From Lachnospiraceae bacterium (GTDB lineage Bacteria > Bacillota > Clostridia > Lachnospirales > Lachnospiraceae): 49,444 nt of DNA. This document shows, piece by piece, positions 16,627 to 23,538 of this stretch. The notes under the pieces were generated by a model. The model was not told the origin of the DNA and ran no database searches. It worked only from the letters and a program-made list of their open reading frames with translations. The position numbers and the translations under genes are program-made. The first letter of the stretch is position 1. Each line of letters opens with the position of its first letter. The DNA lies in contig CABJAV010000022.1 in the NCBI GenBank assembly GCA_902363675.1, positions 1 through 49,444 on the forward strand. The letters are read 5' to 3'.

Positions 16627-16690
16627 AAGGTCGGAACAGAGACCTTAAACCTGTTCCAGTGGTCGGGATGGAGACCGAAAACCCATTCCC
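16627..16690 (+). ncRNA. Tandem pseudoknot-like RNA repeats (candidate RNA antitoxin)
   Basis: There are two units with a 32-base period. Unit 1: AAGGTC (16627-16632) pairs with GACCTT (16641-16646), and the enclosed GGAACAG (16633-16639) pairs with downstream CTGTTCC (16651-16657). Unit 2: GGTC (16661-16664) pairs with GACC (16673-16676), and GGGATGG (16665-16671) pairs with CCATTCCC (16683-16690) with one bulged T. In the second helix three base pairs differ between the units and all three remain paired, which is direct evidence of selected RNA structure. The first loop of a strict H-type pseudoknot would be very short, so partial or alternating helices are possible. A terminator and an Abi_2 gene follow. 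Confidence 0.7.
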
Positions 16691-16754
16691 ATTGCAAAAT
16701 AATGGTATATGATAAATGACATCGGCATATACTATAGAGAACTGTAGAAATTGC

Positions 16755-16783
16755 TTGACAAGACACATAAAGTTAAGTAAGAT
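16755..16783 (+). promoter_or_regulatory. Second promoter upstream of the Abi_2 gene
   Basis: TTGACA (16755-16760) and TAAGAT (16778-16783) are 17 bases apart. Transcription would start about 45 bases before the terminator hairpin at 16828. Confidence 0.65.
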
Positions 16784-16827
16784 AAAATACAGTGATCGCG
16801 TTGCAGAAACCTGTGAGGCCTGTGACC

Positions 16828-16859
16828 GGGGGAGAACCTGCGGGGTCTCCTCTTTTTTA
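16828..16859 (+). terminator. Terminator/attenuator directly before the Abi_2 gene
   Basis: GGGGGAGA (16828-16835) pairs with TCTCCTC and the following T (16846-16853, with G-U pairs), and a T-run follows. GACC (16824-16827) could instead pair with GGTC (16844-16847), giving a competing fold. This places a partial terminator between the repeat RNA and the toxin-like gene, as in type III toxin-antitoxin loci. Confidence 0.65.
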
Positions 16860-16878
16860 TATTAGGGGGATAGTGTAT

Positions 16879-17118
16879 ATGCAAAAGATTTTTTTGAATT
16901 ATGATCAGCAGATAGAAAAATTGAAAAATGAAAAGAATCTGTTGATTGATAATGAGGCATATGCAAAGGAGATTTTAAAACAGACAAGTTATTATTCACT
17001 GATTGGTGGATATAAGGATATCTTTAAGAACCCAACCACTAAAAATAATATAGGTTTTCAACGGGGACTCGAACTTCTAAGCTGTAATTGTGGGTTCAAT
17101 TCCCGCCGGGAACATTGA
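16879..17118 (+). pseudogene. Truncated Abi_2 family (abortive infection) protein
   Basis: The ATG at 16879 has AGGGGGA eight bases upstream. The first 56 or so residues match the Abi_2 N-terminus: LNYDQQIEKLKNEKNLLI, then YAKEILKQTSYYSLIGGYKDIF. Abi_2 (AbiD/AbiF-type) proteins are normally about 300 residues and carry a HEPN-type ribonuclease fold. Here the reading frame runs at about 17050 into the 3' half of a tRNA gene and stops, leaving 79 residues without the RNase motif. The gene is therefore dead as a nuclease. It follows a structured repeat RNA and terminator, the expected partner arrangement. The family call rests on the conserved N-terminal block. Confidence 0.72.
17074..17114 (+). 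tRNA. 3' half of a tRNA-Arg(UCU) (attachment-site remnant)
   Basis: From 17074 the sequence reads as the 3' half of a tRNA: anticodon loop CTTCTAA with anticodon TCT, anticodon stem GCTGT, variable AATT, T-arm GTGGG-TTCAATT-CCCGC, acceptor CGGGAAC and discriminator A. The bases before it (TCGAA) do not pair with GCTGT, so the 5' half is missing. A proper terminator follows at 17125. A break in the anticodon loop of a tRNA gene is a typical crossover point for tyrosine-recombinase integration. Confidence 0.75.
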
Positions 17119-17124
17119 TTTTTT

Positions 17125-17161
17125 GCAGCAATGATCGTAAAAATCCATTGTTGCATTTTTT
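17125..17161 (+). terminator. Terminator following the tRNA-Arg half
   Basis: GCAGCAATG (17125-17133) pairs with CATTGTTGC (17146-17154), nine pairs with one G-U, followed by TTTTTT. It is probably the original terminator of the tRNA gene. Confidence 0.8.
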
Positions 17162-17332
17162 ATTTTATGGGGCTTGCGAGCACCGAAAAGAAAAAACGGG
17201 AACCAAATAGAGATAACTAAAGTGTAGGATAAGATTTAGGTTGTTAATGAATGTAAAATTACACATATTGAAATAAATAAAAGATATAGAAAAAAGCTCA
17301 AGTTCCTTTGTATAAATTTTTTGAAATAAGTA

Positions 17333-17363
17333 TTGACTCCGACGTTACGTAATAGTCTATGCT
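17333..17363 (+). promoter_or_regulatory. MerR-type promoter with 19-bp spacer and dyad operator
   Basis: TTGACT (17333-17338) and TATGCT (17358-17363) are separated by 19 bases, the over-long spacer typical of MerR-activated promoters. The spacer carries the dyad GACT-N3-ACG-N3-CGT-N3-AGTC. It precedes a MerR pseudogene that would have autoregulated here. Confidence 0.75.
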
Positions 17364-17393
17364 AAAGTCACCAAGTCAAGGGAGAAAATAAAA

Positions 17394-17737
17394 ATGATGA
17401 CAGTGCATGAAGTGAGTAAGCTTGCCGGAGTGAGTATACGCACTCTACAATATTATGACAAGATTGGTCTTTTACATCCGACGGGATAGGATACACCGAT
17501 GCAGGCTACAGACTGTATGACGATGCAGATTTGGAGCGCCTTTAACACATATTACTGTTTCGTGAATTAGAGTTTCCACTTAAAGACATCAAGGCAATTA
17601 TAAATAGTCCGGATTTTGATAGAAGTAAGTTGGATGAATATTCCAGACAGGCAAAGGAATTATACGGTAGCACACCGGAATACAAAGAAATGGAAGAAAA
17701 GCAGAAGAATCGTACTGAGGAAGATGAGAGATTCTAG
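17394..17737 (+). pseudogene. Broken MerR/TipAS family regulator
   Basis: The N-terminus is typical MerR (TVHEVSKLAGVSIRTLQYYDKIGLLHP). A frameshift and TAG near 17487 follow, then GYTDAGYRLYDDADLERL in a second frame. A nonsense TAA replaces the expected Gln codon before HILLFRELEFPLKDIKAI. The tail (LDEYSRQAKELYGSTPEYKEMEEK) matches part of a TipAS effector domain, but the coiled coil between the two parts is missing. At least three independent lesions mean it is long dead. Its promoter and operator at 17333 remain intact. Confidence 0.8.
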
Positions 17738-17786
17738 AACAGAAAATTGTATCAGGTTGCAAATAATAGGAACTATTACTATCTTC

Positions 17787-17815
17787 TTGACAACAGGGTA
17801 AAAGCAGTATATAAT
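17787..17815 (+). promoter_or_regulatory. Consensus promoter of the Fur-family pseudogene
   Basis: TTGACA (17787-17792), a 17-base spacer and TATAAT (17810-17815) form a perfect sigma-70/sigma-A consensus promoter. Only degraded coding sequence follows until the HD-GYP gene at 18081. Confidence 0.8.
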
Positions 17816-17849
17816 CCCTGCTAAGAACGGATCCTAATAAGGGGGACTG

Positions 17850-18024
17850 ATGACAAATAGAAGAAATACCATTCAAAAAGACCTTGTAAGAAATGCTGTA
17901 TACGAGATGGACCGAACCGATTCGATTTCACATTGAAAATCATTACCATGTCAGGTGTGTAAAGTGCGGTGAAGTTTCAGATGTGGATATGGATGAAATG
18001 CAGGGAGAAGAAGTATATTTATAA
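17850..18024 (+). pseudogene. Deleted Fur/PerR-family regulator
   Basis: The ATG at 17850 begins RRNTIQKDLVRNAVYEM, the first helix of a Fur-family DNA-binding domain. The winged helix is then missing. The frame resumes with FHIENHYHVRCVKCGEVSDVDMDEM, which carries the family metal-site CxxC. The reading frame is broken at the junction. The remnant ends at a TAA at 18022. About half the normal protein (about 140 residues) is lost. Confidence 0.75.
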
Positions 18025-18080
18025 TGAGAAACAACAAATGAAATACAGAAGCATACATATATTATGGAAGGATTATATTC

Positions 18081-19310
18081 ATGAAAGAAGAACTAAGAAT
18101 AGATATTGTCGGACTTGCAGGAGCCTGTTCCTATGCTTTGGACTGTATAGAAGCAGAGTTGGTAAAAATCAAAAACAAGCATGGAAAAAGAGTGGCTTAT
18201 ATAAGTGTATGCATGGCTGAATATCTGGCAATTCAAGGTGATGCGTTACAAGATTTAGCTATGTGTGCCTTACTGCATGATAATGCTTTGACACAATATA
18301 TTACGGAAGAGCTGGAAAGGAATTATGTTATTGACATTAAAAAAGATTTGTCCGTAAGAAAAACGAATCTTCATTGTATTTATGGTGAAAAAAATATTAC
18401 TAAACTTCCTTTTAAAACAGATATCTCAAATGTGATTTTGTATCATCATGAACATGCCGATGGAACTGGTCCTTTTCAAAAAAAGTGGAATGAAACCCCA
18501 TTGCCTGCAAGAATTATTCATCTTGCAGATACCGTTGATATCATAGGAAATAGTATTAAATCTGATGATAATAGATGGGATTTTATATGTCAGTATCTTT
18601 CCCAAAAAAAGGATAGTCTATTTGATTCAGAATGTGTTAATGCTTTTCTTCATGTATTCACAAAAGAATCCTATATGTGTTTAAGTGATGATTCTTTTGA
18701 AACGAAGCTATGGAAAATTATTCCAAGAGAAAAAATGGTTTTTGATTGGGAAATGTGTAAAAATGTTGCGGATTTCTTTGCAAAGATTGTAGATTATAAA
18801 TCTTCTTTTACAAGCAGGCATTCTATAGGAGTAGCTGAAAAAGCCTCCCTGCTTGCCAAATATATGGGATATGATTCAATCACGGTACAGAAAATGTATT
18901 TGGCTGGTGCACTGCATGATATAGGAAAAATGGCGGTAGGCAATGAAATTCTGGAAAAACCGGATAAGCTTACGGATGATGAATTTTCTACAATGAAAAA
19001 TCATGCTGGTTATACATACCTTATATTATCGGAGGTTAATGATTTTGAAGAAATACGAGATTGGGCGGCTTTCCATCATGAGAAATTAAATGGAAAAGGG
19101 TATCCTTTTGGAAAAACCGCTGATGAATTAAATGAGCAGGAACGTATGATGGCATGTGTTGATATTTATCAGGCTCTTACGGAAGACAGACCTTATAAAA
19201 AGGGATTGTCCCATGAAAAAACATGTGATATCCTTGATGACATGGCACATAAAGGTTTTATTGATTCAGATATTTCAAAGACAATTAGAGAATGTTTTGG
19301 AAGAATCTGA
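18081..19310 (+). CDS. Tandem HD / HD-GYP domain protein, likely c-di-GMP phosphodiesterase
   Basis: This 409-residue soluble protein contains two HD-type domains. The N-terminal copy (about 25-190) keeps LLHD and a degenerate HHEHADGTGPF motif. The C-terminal copy (about 240-405) has the full HD-GYP set: RHSIGVAEKA, LAGALHDIGKMAV, KNHAGYTYLIL and HHEKLNGKGYP. The second domain should hydrolyse c-di-GMP to GMP using a bound metal pair; the first may be a sensor or regulatory duplicate. No receiver or membrane segment is present. The ATG follows GGAAGGA. The upstream promoter consensus at 17787 may now drive this gene across the dead Fur remnant. Confidence 0.87.
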   Translation: MKEELRIDIVGLAGACSYALDCIEAELVKIKNKHGKRVAYISVCMAEYLAIQGDALQDLAMCALLHDNALTQYITEELERNYVIDIKKDLSVRKTNLHCIYGEKNITKLPFKTDISNVILYHHEHADGTGPFQKKWNETPLPARIIHLADTVDIIGNSIKSDDNRWDFICQYLSQKKDSLFDSECVNAFLHVFTKESYMCLSDDSFETKLWKIIPREKMVFDWEMCKNVADFFAKIVDYKSSFTSRHSIGVAEKASLLAKYMGYDSITVQKMYLAGALHDIGKMAVGNEILEKPDKLTDDEFSTMKNHAGYTYLILSEVNDFEEIRDWAAFHHEKLNGKGYPFGKTADELNEQERMMACVDIYQALTEDRPYKKGLSHEKTCDILDDMAHKGFIDSDISKTIRECFGRI

Positions 19311-19361
19311 TGCCATATATGAAAACAGAGGGTGTTTCAGACAATAGTATTTTCAGTTATG

Positions 19362-19531
19362 TACTAGTATAGCGTTTTTAAATTAACTAAACCATATTAC
19401 TTGCCTATTTTCCCGATAGCACATGCCAAAAATCCTCAGCGTAGCCCGCTACGCCTACGTTTTTTGACATGCACTTTCTGAAAAATATTCTGCGTAAATG
19501 GTTCAGTTATTTAGAAAACGCTATACTAGTA
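19362..19531. mobile_element. 170-bp MITE-like palindromic element
   Basis: The ends are inverted repeats: TACTAGTATAGCGTTTT at the left and its exact reverse complement at the right. The similarity continues for about 38 bases, with a few mismatches, through AACTAAACCAT. The interior forms a second hairpin centred on GCGTAGC/GCTACGC with flanking GCACATGC and GACATGC arms. No coding capacity is present. A TA duplication is possible at the ends. It lies between the HD-GYP gene and a chemoreceptor remnant. Confidence 0.7.
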
Positions 19532-19658
19532 TGACTCTTACGAGGAAACCACCGGCACGACATTCCAGATTACATCACGTTCGATCGGAGAGGTAACTGT
19601 AGAAAAAATTGATAAAAGTGATGTGTTTTTCGGGGGATGGGTACAATATTTTATATGA
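19530..19658 (+). pseudogene. Unrecognised C-terminal coding remnant beside the MITE
   Basis: From the right edge of the MITE a frame runs 42 codons to a TGA at 19656. It encodes YDSYEETTGTTFQITSRS and VTVEKIDKSDVFF. Removing the element joins it to an upstream frame reading VFSVM, so the element may have inserted into an already decaying gene. No family is recognised. Confidence 0.3.
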
Positions 19659-19753
19659 AAAATAGAATAATAAAATTGTTCCTGAAATTTATTGACTTTG
19701 AGAAAAAATTTGATATACAAGAGTCGAATAAAAGAGAAAGGAAATAGCAAACT

Positions 19754-20714
19754 ATGCCGTCAAAGAAAAATATGATGAAAAAGAACTTGGAAAATTTGCA
19801 TCTGCAGGATAAATGTTAACGCAGCAGCGAGAAATATCAGGGAAATGGCATTAAATAAAGCCGTAAAAATTGCAATAAGATTAGGTGAAATGACCGATGA
19901 GGTAAGCAGCCGGTCAGCCAGAATTACGGTTATTTTTGCAGCGGCAGGAATTTTGTGTATTATTATTTGTCTGGTTTTGGCATGGAAACTGACAATAAAA
20001 ACAGGCAAAAAAGTACTTGAGACAATTTTAGTACCATTACGTGAAGTAGAAGCCGTTGCACAGGAATTAACAGATGGAAACCTGCATAGCACGCTGGACT
20101 ACCGTTCGGATGATGAGATTGGAAGACTGGCACACAGTATGCGTAAATCCATCCGCATTCTGGGAAGCTATGTAGATGATATTGGACGTGCAATGAAGAT
20201 GTTTGCAGAAGGAAATTTTGATGTGCAGCCGGAAGTAGAGCGGAAAGGGGATTTCGTTGGAATTTTAAACTCCTTTATATTGTTTGAAGAAAGCATGGCA
20301 GAGACAATAAAGGGAATCCAGCATGTTTCAGATGAAGTTTCGGGTGCCGCAGATCAGGTAGCATCAAGCTCCAATGACCTTGCGGATGGAGCAACAAATC
20401 AGGCAGCAGTTGTAGACGAACTTGGAAATGCCATTCTGGAAAGCAATGGTAAAATGAGGGATATGGTTGATTCCATGAATGAGATCAACGGGGCATCAAA
20501 AGAGATTGACAAGATCATTGCAACAATCAATGAAATTGCGTCCCAGACGAATCTGCTTGCATTGAATGCTTCCATTGAGGCTGCAAGAGCAGGGGAGGCA
20601 GGAAAAGGATGCAATGAGGAAATGTGCGTTATTGGTTTTAAACTGATAATGCACATTTTAAATTATATGAACAGTAATATCATCGCAAAAAAGCATAAAA
20701 GTAGAAAAAGTTAA
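19754..20714 (+). pseudogene. Deleted and truncated methyl-accepting chemotaxis protein
   Basis: An ATG at 19754 with AAAGGAAA upstream gives a chemoreceptor-like start ([13 protein letters not shown]). The first membrane helix and most of the ligand domain are then gone, with a frameshift into [16 protein letters not shown]. From 19845 the frame is open: a membrane helix ([21 protein letters not shown]), two HAMP-like units, and the signalling domain up to [27 protein letters not shown]. There the conserved tip ends abruptly at 20610 and 35 unrelated codons follow. Losing the second arm of the hairpin would abolish CheA/CheW coupling. It is a different receptor from the one at 12164. Confidence 0.8.
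20621..20657. repeat. Inverted repeat at the chemoreceptor truncation point
   Basis: AATGTGCGTTAT (20621-20632) is nearly the reverse complement of ATAATGCACATT (20646-20657), eleven of twelve positions. It begins ten bases after the last conserved chemoreceptor codon and may mark the end of the sequence that replaced the C-terminus. Confidence 0.5.
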
Positions 20715-20796
20715 AAATATCGTGGATATAGTGCTAGAATTGTTGAAAAAAGTAAGCTAAAATACAGGAAAACAACAAGTGTAAAGGGGAAATTTT

Positions 20797-22515
20797 ATGG
20801 AACATTCAGCAATTTTTCATGATATGGATAAAAGGTTTAGCTATGCGGTTGATAAGGATTTATTCGTGATACGCGTGCAGGTAAAAAAGGATGATATGAA
20901 GGAGGTAATCCTTCACTATGAGGACAAGTATATACCTATTGAGCGTAAGGATACCAGAAAGACAGTTCCGATGAAGAAGGTTGCTGTCTCACAGTTTCAT
21001 GATTATTATGAAGCACAGATAAAGATGCATTTGATCTGTCTGCGTTACTTTTTCGAATTTACGGACACGCAGGGAGAAAAGGTATATTATGGAAATTATG
21101 AGTTTGATAAGGAATGCATTACAAACAGGGACAGAATGTTTGACTGTCCGCAGAATCTCCGGGAGGAAGAGATGTTTGAGGTGCCGGAGTGGGCAGCAAA
21201 CAAGGTCGTGTATCAGATTTTCCCATCCCGTTTTGCAGCAACGGAGCCGGTAGACAAAGAACTGTGGTATAAAGCACCGATTACGCCCATGGATGATCTG
21301 CATGGAAATCTCAGGGGAATCATCGAACATATGGATGATATTCAGAATCTGGGAATCGATGTGCTGTATATGACACCTATCTTTCAATCAAATTCGTGCC
21401 ATAAGTATGATACCACGGATTACTACCAGATAGACCCGTCCTTTGGAACAACAGAGGATCTCAAAGAGCTGGTACAAAAAGCGCATGAGCGTGGTATGAA
21501 GGTAGTCCTGGATGCGGTATACAATCATACGGGAAGAGAATTTTTTGCGTTTGCGGATATTCTGGAAAATGGTGAAAAATCCAAATACCGGGACTGGTAT
21601 TTTATTGATGGATTCCCACTTAAAAGCGAATGGGGAGAGATCCCAAACTTCAAATGTTTTGGTTATTATGGCGGAATGCCAAAGTTAAACCTGAAAAATC
21701 CTGAAGTTGAAAAATACATTACGGATGTTGCATGCTACTGGATTAAGGAATGCGATATTGACGGATGGAGACTGGATGTAGGAGACGAAATCAGCCATTT
21801 CTTCTGGAAGAATTTCAGAAAGGCAGTAAAGGCAGTAAAGAAAGATATGCTGATCATTGGGGAAATCTGGCATTATGCAGGAGATTTCCTTGAAGGGGAT
21901 GAATGGGATACAGTCATGAATTATCCATTTTACCTGAACCTGATCGATCTGCTTGCAGACGAAAAGATTACGGTCAGCCAGTTCGTACAAAATCTTGGAT
22001 ATTTGAAGGGACGCTTAAACAAAAACTGCTATCCACTTATGTGGAATCTGATCGACAGCCATGATACCGCAAGATTTTTACATCTGTGTAACGACAATAA
22101 GAAAAAGCAGCATCTGGCAGCCGCTTTTCAGTTGTTATTGCCGGGAATGCCTATGATTTATTATGGAGATGAGTATGCGATGCCGGGAGCAAACGATCCG
22201 GACTGCAGACGGGGCATGTACTGGGATGAAGAATACCAGGATAAAGAGATGTATGAATGGTACAAGCGGCTGATTCAGGTCCGGAAAAGCCATGCATGCA
22301 TTGTAGAAGGCGAACTGGCTGGGAGTGTCACAGAAGATGAGGAAGGGACAATTGTCCTGATCAGAAAAAATGGCGAGGAGACCATTGCCATGATTTTCAA
22401 CTGCAGCAGCAGTGCAAAAAAATTTAATGAGTACACGCAGAAGTACAATCTGCTTACCGAAAACACCTTTGATGGAAATGTAGAGGGGTTTGATGCTGCG
22501 GTAATCGTGCTTTAA
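20797..22515 (+). CDS. GH13 alpha-glycosidase (neopullulanase / cyclomaltodextrinase type)
   Basis: This 572-residue enzyme has an N-terminal beta domain (about 1-115, CBM34-like) and a GH13 TIM barrel. The conserved regions are VVLDAVYNHTG, WRLDVGDE with nucleophile D327, IIGEIWH with acid/base E356, and LIDSHDTAR with D423. A C-terminal beta domain follows. Enzymes of this layout hydrolyse cyclodextrins, pullulan or maltodextrins in the cytoplasm and often dimerise through the N-terminal domain. There is no signal peptide. The ATG at 20797 follows AAAGGGGA by six bases. The neighbouring AraC gene converges on it. Confidence 0.9.
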   Translation: MEHSAIFHDMDKRFSYAVDKDLFVIRVQVKKDDMKEVILHYEDKYIPIERKDTRKTVPMKKVAVSQFHDYYEAQIKMHLICLRYFFEFTDTQGEKVYYGNYEFDKECITNRDRMFDCPQNLREEEMFEVPEWAANKVVYQIFPSRFAATEPVDKELWYKAPITPMDDLHGNLRGIIEHMDDIQNLGIDVLYMTPIFQSNSCHKYDTTDYYQIDPSFGTTEDLKELVQKAHERGMKVVLDAVYNHTGREFFAFADILENGEKSKYRDWYFIDGFPLKSEWGEIPNFKCFGYYGGMPKLNLKNPEVEKYITDVACYWIKECDIDGWRLDVGDEISHFFWKNFRKAVKAVKKDMLIIGEIWHYAGDFLEGDEWDTVMNYPFYLNLIDLLADEKITVSQFVQNLGYLKGRLNKNCYPLMWNLIDSHDTARFLHLCNDNKKKQHLAAAFQLLLPGMPMIYYGDEYAMPGANDPDCRRGMYWDEEYQDKEMYEWYKRLIQVRKSHACIVEGELAGSVTEDEEGTIVLIRKNGEETIAMIFNCSSSAKKFNEYTQKYNLLTENTFDGNVEGFDAAVIVL

Positions 22516-22524
22516 GAAATACTC

Positions 22525-22550
22525 CACTTTTTGATGTGGAAAGTGCTTTT
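22525..22550. terminator. Weak hairpin between the GH13 and AraC genes
   Basis: CACTTT (22525-22530) pairs with AAAGTG (22540-22545) and a short T-run follows. It lies between convergent stop codons. The six-pair stem makes it a modest candidate. Confidence 0.4.
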
Positions 22551-22560
22551 GAAAAGAAAA

Positions 22561-23421
22561 TCAGTTTTTCTCTTTCCGGTATTGTTTTGGAGTGATTCCA
22601 TGTTTCTGTTTAAAAGCTTTGATAAAATGGCTACAATCTGCAAAACCGGTCTCCTGACTGATATAGTTTAAGTCCAGTTTTGTAGAAATCAGCAGCTCCT
22701 CAGCTTTACACATGCGGATAAAAGCAATGTATTTTTTGCAGGATTGTCCGTAAAGTTCGCGAAAACACTTGGCAAAGTAAGGATAGCTCATATGACAACG
22801 CTCGGCCAGTTCTTCGACTTTGAGATTATCCTGCATGTGGCTGTCGATGTATTCGGTAATATAGTAAATGCTGTCTTCATCATCAATATTTTGAAAATGT
22901 TCGGTGTCGAACCCGTTTTTCTGCCATTCACGCAGAATCATAATGAGAAGATTACTGATATAGGACTGCACCATATCCTGATAGCGGTATTGCTGACCAC
23001 ACATTTCTTCACAGCTTTTTTCAAAAATCCATTTTACCTGAGAATCATTCAGTTCATCAGCACGAAAGCATAAAGAGGCGCTTTTTTCCCCTTTAGCACT
23101 TCGAAAAAGAGATTGAAAATGTATTCCAACACCTGCACTTAATTTTCCCATATCAAATTTTAAAACATAATATTTTAAGGTCTTATTAGATACACCATAG
23201 ATGGAATGCACCTGATAGGGAAGAAAAAGCATCATATCCCCCGGTTCTGTAACAAAAGTATTGTCGTCACAGTTCATGATGGCTGTGCCTTCTATCATAT
23301 ATATAATTTCCATAAAATAATGCCAGTGTGGATGAATCGGAAAATTCGCTGTTGCTGTATCGAAAAGAAAGGATTCATAAGGGGTACGCAGGCTGTCCGA
23401 ATATTCAAAAAGTGAGTTCAT
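22561..23421 (-). CDS. AraC family transcriptional regulator
   Basis: This 286-residue regulator has an N-terminal cupin fold (HPHWHYFMEIIYMIEG near residues 31-46, and PGDMMLFLPYQVH) and a C-terminal double helix-turn-helix. The latter includes VEELAERCHMSYPYFAKCFRE and ISQETGFADCSHFIKAFKQ, ending ITPKQYRKEK. The histidines in the cupin segment suggest a small sugar ligand pocket. It diverges from the GH113-like gene, 117 bases away, and is convergent with the GH13 gene. Control of the GH113 gene is the likeliest role. The ATG at 23421 reads MNSLFEYSDS and the gene is intact. Confidence 0.87.
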   Translation of the reverse strand: MNSLFEYSDSLRTPYESFLFDTATANFPIHPHWHYFMEIIYMIEGTAIMNCDDNTFVTEPGDMMLFLPYQVHSIYGVSNKTLKYYVLKFDMGKLSAGVGIHFQSLFRSAKGEKSASLCFRADELNDSQVKWIFEKSCEEMCGQQYRYQDMVQSYISNLLIMILREWQKNGFDTEHFQNIDDEDSIYYITEYIDSHMQDNLKVEELAERCHMSYPYFAKCFRELYGQSCKKYIAFIRMCKAEELLISTKLDLNYISQETGFADCSHFIKAFKQKHGITPKQYRKEKN

Positions 23422-23538
23422 ACCATGTTCTCCTGATAGGTTTTTACAATTTTTTACATGGTTTTATTATATCTGCATTCGGAAGAAAATGCTATATTGT
23501 CTATACAAAAAATACGAAAATATAAAGGAGAACTTTTT

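Noticed and set aside
16627..16690. Possible CRISPR mini-array
   Set aside because: The units are directly adjacent, each contains paired arms with compensatory changes, and there is no spacer of unrelated sequence.
16792..16878. N-terminal extension of the Abi_2 frame
   Set aside because: It reads through the terminator hairpin and lacks a ribosome site; the ATG at 16879 has a good one.
17616..17801. A 61-codon frame in the MerR remnant region
   Set aside because: It is out of frame with the recognisable TipAS fragment and has no homology.
23458..23538. Longer start for the GH113-like protein
   Set aside because: It covers the promoter and -10 region; the ATG at 23539 follows AAAGGAG and begins at the family's first strand.
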